A model generated the notes under the pieces. The model was given only the letters and a program-made list of their open reading frames with translations. It was not told where the DNA came from and did not search any database. A DNA stretch of 20,770 nt from Acanthamoeba castellanii str. Neff (lineage: Eukaryota; Discosea; Longamoebia; Acanthamoebidae), in the NCBI RefSeq assembly GCF_000313135.1, contig NW_004457724.1:61150-81919 (forward strand), given 5' to 3'. Below, in pieces: positions 17,863 through 20,770 of the stretch. The stretch's first letter is position 1. The number at the start of each line of letters is the position of its first letter. The translations under genes and the position numbers were made by a program.

Positions 17863-18059
17863 CTTTTCCCACCTTTTCAGGTGACCCAGAGCTGGACCAG
17901 CTCACCTTGATGGACAAAAGATGGAATGTTCCATCTTCAAGTCTGCCTTGGGGGCACCTTGGTGGACGGAAGATGAACATGTTCCATCTTCATGTCCACC
18001 TTGAGTACACCTCGAGGTGGACATGATGCAGATCTGCTCTGCAAGGTGGTCGACCACCT
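17863..18059. repeat. Cluster of palindromes around GGTGG/CCACC and GATGGA/TCCATC motifs
   Basis: Within about 200 bases: CTTTTCCCACCT (17863-17874); AAGATGGAA-TG-TTCCATCTT (17918-17937, nine perfect pairs); GAAGATG/CATCTTC around AACATGTT (17969-17991); CATGTCCACC with GGTGGACATG (17991-18000 and 18016-18025); and the 16-base palindrome AGGTGGTCGACCACCT (18044-18059). The first 12-mer recurs at 20757-20768 and, inverted, at 20741-20752; GTCCACCTTG (17994-18003) recurs inverted at 20684-20693. Confidence 0.75.
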
Positions 18060-18780
18060 CAAGTCCACCAGAGAGGTGGAAAAAATGTGATCTTTTTTCT
18101 CACTGGAGCAAGCTGTGGTGTAAAGGAGTTGGAAGGTATCAAGACTTGAAGTGAGTAGCAGGCGTCGTGGCTTATACCCTCGTGCAGGTGATCACAGCCA
18201 TAACCTGAGCACTGTTCACTAGCCCATTCCTTACCGCCGCTTTTTCTCGGTTTGTGTGCGTGTCGTGCAATCGTGTGTGCTGTGTGACAGACAATCGACA
18301 CCGGCGGTGGTGGTGCTGCAGGAGCGCGGCACAGCACAGACCGCCAGTGGCCCTGCGCTGCCCCTGCCCGCCCGTCGCAGGCCACAACCCAAGCTGCGAC
18401 GCCCGCTACTCACTTCAGCATCGATGGTGCGCTTGTTGGCACTCACGATTTGACTTCAAATTTTTTTCGAACCGGGATTCCGAGAATTCCACCTCGAACC
18501 GAGATTTCGCCCTTCCGCCAGTTACGGTGTCCGGAAAAAACAGGGCAACCATCCTCAAAAATTTCTGGCATGTGCCCTTTGGACTTCGCGCCAAATCCGC
18601 GCTGCTCCGCCCAATTTGCCTCGCCCCCGACATCGTAGCCATCATCATGTGAATTCTGGTGCGCATGCTCCTCCCTTTTACCCACCTGCCACAACCGTTG
18701 TCATGTGAGGATGGATGATGATGGAGGCTGGTACATGTTTTGTAGAATTGCAATGACTAATTTCCATGTGAATGGTGCAG
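18060..18780. other. Non-coding stretch between palindrome cluster and CCT-eta pseudogene
   Basis: No gene is supported. Unlike its left flank this stretch has normal CpG content between about 18230 and 18650, including a twice-present CTCGAACCG-GATTTCG-like motif (near 18468 and 18493) and TTCGCGCCAAATCCGCG. It could be the remains of the 5' flank of the CCT-eta gene copy. An acceptor-like GAATGGTGCAG ends it. Confidence 0.4.
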
Positions 18781-19207
18781 CAACTGAGCATCATCATCAA
18801 GGAGGAACCAATACATCGCAGGGCAAGGCCCAGCTCATCAGCCAATTGATCTATGAGGGCCAGAACATCACCATCTCCAACAACGGCACTATGATCATGA
18901 AGCTGCTGGACGTCGTGCACCCTGCTGCTCACACAGGTTGATATCGCTTGATCACAGGACAAAGAGGTACTCGCCCATTTTCTCTTCTCCATGTGGCCTA
19001 ATCAATTGGTTCCTTCATTTTGATCAGCCTCATGCGAATTCCATTTGATTGCCTGGTAGGAGATGTGCACCATGCTTCTCATACACTGGTTTCAAGCAGC
19101 AGCCCAAGAAGATCCCCAACCCCAAGATCTTGCTGCTCAACCTTGAGCTCGAGCTGAAGGCCAAGGACAACGCTGAGCTCAGGATTGAGGATCCCACCAT
19201 ATGCTAG
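18781..19207 (+). pseudogene. CCT-eta (TCP-1 chaperonin subunit 7) pseudogene
   Basis: The intact protein is a subunit of the cytosolic TRiC/CCT chaperonin that folds actin and tubulin. Block 1 (18781-18967) reads QLSIIIKE in one frame, then shifts frame into GGTNTSQGKAQLIS. It then jumps to EGQNITISNNGTMIMKLLDV and VVHPAAHT, missing the roughly 25 residues that normally hold the conserved TLGPRGMDK nucleotide-binding stretch. A second shift leads to VDIA, an in-frame TGA, then SQDKE and a GTACTC donor. Block 2 (19076-19207) reads [20 protein letters not shown] and [20 protein letters not shown], then stops. The exons for about 130 residues between the blocks are missing. The retained splice sites argue against a retrocopy. 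I am confident it is CCT-eta by the combined blocks. Confidence 0.85.
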
Positions 19208-19243
19208 CCTCCCTCTAGTCTCCTCAGTTGCAGCCAGCGCTTA

Positions 19244-20387
19244 CTTCAGATCAAGTTGGAGATTGACCTGCTCAAGACATGCAACAGCATGATGGGTCCT
19301 GTGTGCTACTTTGGACATGTTGTGATCCTGTCTGGCCTGCTGACTGACCACCATGACCTGCAGATTGAGCACTACATAGCCCTTGAGCTCATGGAGTGCA
19401 ACCTCAAGGAGCTTGTCCAGTTGTGGCACTTGCAGGGCATGCTCAGTGGCCGGCCCACCCACTTTCTCACCTGCCAGGTCAGTCCTACTTTCTTGCCTTC
19501 ATTTCCTGGCCCTTTGAGTACTGTGCAGTGGTGTGCTGATGATGTGACGCTGTGCAGTATGCTGTGGGATCAGTGCTGCGCACTCTGGACGACCTCTGGT
19601 GGGGCCATGGTGGTCTTGTGCATTGTGACATCAAGGTACCTTACAACTTTTGCTGCATGCTTGGCATGCATGCAGCAACGCAGAGCAAGTCCTTACGCCA
19701 TGTAACATGCCTGGGTGTTGCATAAAAAAGCCAGAGAATATTCTGGTCAACACCATGAAGCAGATCAAGCTCATTGACTTTGGCATCGCCAAAGAGCTCA
19801 GCAGCAACACCACCACTAACACCACAGGCGTCCTTTCTGGTATGGCCACACACACACACACACACATGACGCACGCACGCATGCACGCACCACCGCACAC
19901 ACACACACACACACACCACATGACACCACACATGATGCATGCACCACTGCACACATGACACACATCATGCCACTTAATCAACGCCACCTGCACACATAGG
20001 GACCTACATGTACGCGGTGCTGGAGCAGTTGCTGGGAAAGCATGCAGTGCTGACCAGCAACCTGTTCTCACTGGGCCTGGTGCTGTTCTACCTCCTGACA
20101 GGCGAGGAGAACTGGCCACCAGGCAGCTGTTCAATTGGCCACGCCTGGCTGAGGTCATCCTGTGGCCACACAAGCTTGCTGCCATGCGCCACCTGCTTGA
20201 GAACCTGCTCATGGCCAACCCACACACCCATGCCTGGTACGACCTGAGCCTCAAGCGCAAGAAGCAGTGCCATGAGAACATCCTGCGCCACCCATTCTTC
20301 TGGAATGACCGCCAGGCCACCAACTTCCTCATCACACTGGGCAACCTCCACAGCTACAACTTCCCCAACAAACTCAGATCATTGTGA
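19244..20387 (+). pseudogene. IRE1-like protein kinase fragment with frameshift
   Basis: Pieces of a kinase domain of the IRE1/RNase L (KEN) type. Segments: about 19244-19477 (LQIKLEIDLLKTC, YIALELMECNLKELVQ), 19558-19635 (YAVGSVLRTLDDL, LVHCDIK), 19731-19839 (PENILVNTMKQIKLIDFGIA, so the catalytic loop HCDIKPEN and DFG are intact), and from 20000 (TYMYAVLEQLLGKHAVLTSN, LFSLGLVLFYLLTGEE). Near 20105-20130 the frame shifts by one base into FNWPRLAEVILWPHKLAAMR and ENILRHPFFWNDRQATNFL, ending at TGA 20385-20387. HPFFW at the kinase end is typical of IRE1. The glycine-rich loop and VAIK lysine are absent because CCT-eta debris lies directly upstream, APE is changed to VLE, and the KEN ribonuclease domain is almost wholly missing. 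A functional gene is unlikely, unless the frameshift is an assembly error. Confidence 0.7.
19849..19980 (+). repeat. CA-rich intron filler in the kinase fragment
   Basis: Two (CA)n runs (near 19849-19866 and 19894-19918) with ACGC and CATGA interruptions inside the presumed intron 19840-19999. The same filler type occurs in the intact genes of the window, so the fragment derives from a native, intron-containing gene. Confidence 0.7.
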
Positions 20388-20640
20388 AGTCGGGTGCCAA
20401 TATATTGAGGGCGACCAGTGGTGATGACCAGTGACCAGTACTAGTGAGAGTGACCAGCGGCGACTACCAACAATGATGGTGAGCAAGGCCAACCAGTGGC
20501 AGGCACCAGCGAGGAGCAGGACCATCATCAAGCCAACCACAGCAACTAAGACCAGCGGTGACAACCAGTGACGGGCACTAGGGAGCCTGACCAGCAGCGA
20601 GAAGGGGAGGAAGAACAAAGAAGGTGGGTGTGGTGAAAAG
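20388..20640 (+). repeat. Degenerate GACCAG repeats
   Basis: GACCAG or AACCAG followed by TG or CG recurs at least seven times (for example 20413, 20426, 20432, 20452) with irregular spacing. There is no coding support. The pattern suggests a decayed short tandem repeat. Confidence 0.5.
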
Positions 20641-20768
20641 GTGGACAGAAGGTGGACTTTTTAAAACAAAACACGACAAGTTGCAAGGTGGACTTTGGTG
20701 ACCTCAATGTGCTGGCTTTGGTGGTTTTCCGTCTGTGGGAAGGTGGGAAAAGAATGCTTTTCCCACCT
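20639..20768. repeat. AGGTGG repeats ending in a perfect 12-base inverted repeat
   Basis: AAGGTGGAC occurs at about 20649 and 20685, and GGTGGAC at 20640. AGGTGGGAAAAG (20741-20752) and CTTTTCCCACCT (20757-20768) form a perfect hairpin with an AATG loop, two bases before the window ends. The motifs mirror those at 17863-18059. Confidence 0.75.
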
Positions 20769-20770
20769 AC

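Noticed and set aside
18231..18446. Minus-strand frame starting SANKRTIDAE before a GTGAGT donor
   Set aside because: Too short and without recognisable continuation; no second exon could be matched.

Overview
The window looks like nuclear DNA of an amoebozoan, most likely Acanthamoeba or a close relative (inference). Coding exons are very GC-rich and genes are packed a few hundred bases apart. Nearly every gene is cut by many short introns filled with TG-rich or CA-rich simple sequence (TGTGTCG, CACACG, CACGA). A tRNA gene without an encoded CCA end and AATAAA signals confirm a eukaryote. I reconstructed about 48 introns by hand from reading frame and protein-family similarity; all six intact or partial genes below keep frame across them.

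Layout: (1) 37-2260 (+), 3' part of the translation factor eIF2B epsilon. (2) 2408-3753 (+), COP9 signalosome subunit 7. (3) 3985-4909 (-), a small secreted protein resembling the CAP/SCP family. (4) 5264-8295 (+), an eIF4B-like RGG/RRM protein, sharing a divergent promoter region with gene 3. (5) 8501-11708 (-), a membrane-anchored protein of the S28 carboxypeptidase family that has lost its catalytic serine and histidine. (6) 11848-11919 (+), tRNA-Gln(CTG). (7) 12599-16329 (+), OvoA, the ovothiol biosynthesis enzyme fusing sulfoxide synthase and methyltransferase.

After about 16440 the character changes. A stretch of 957 bases (16469-17425) has no CpG at all, against the CpG-rich DNA to its left. 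It is followed by broken pieces of three unrelated genes, all on the + strand: a dynamin-like GTPase fragment (17357-17819), a CCT-eta chaperonin pseudogene with a large internal deletion and stop (18781-19207), and an IRE1-like kinase with a frameshift (19244-20387). Palindromes built on AGGTGG lie on both sides of the last two. This right-hand 4 kb reads as a decaying, possibly mobile or silenced mosaic, and is the least explained part of the window.

The housekeeping genes do not form a pathway together; two happen to act in translation initiation. The main novelty candidates are the inactive S28 protein, complementary TG/CA introns flanking single exons, the CpG-void block with its gene-fragment mosaic, and a long structured element upstream of OvoA.
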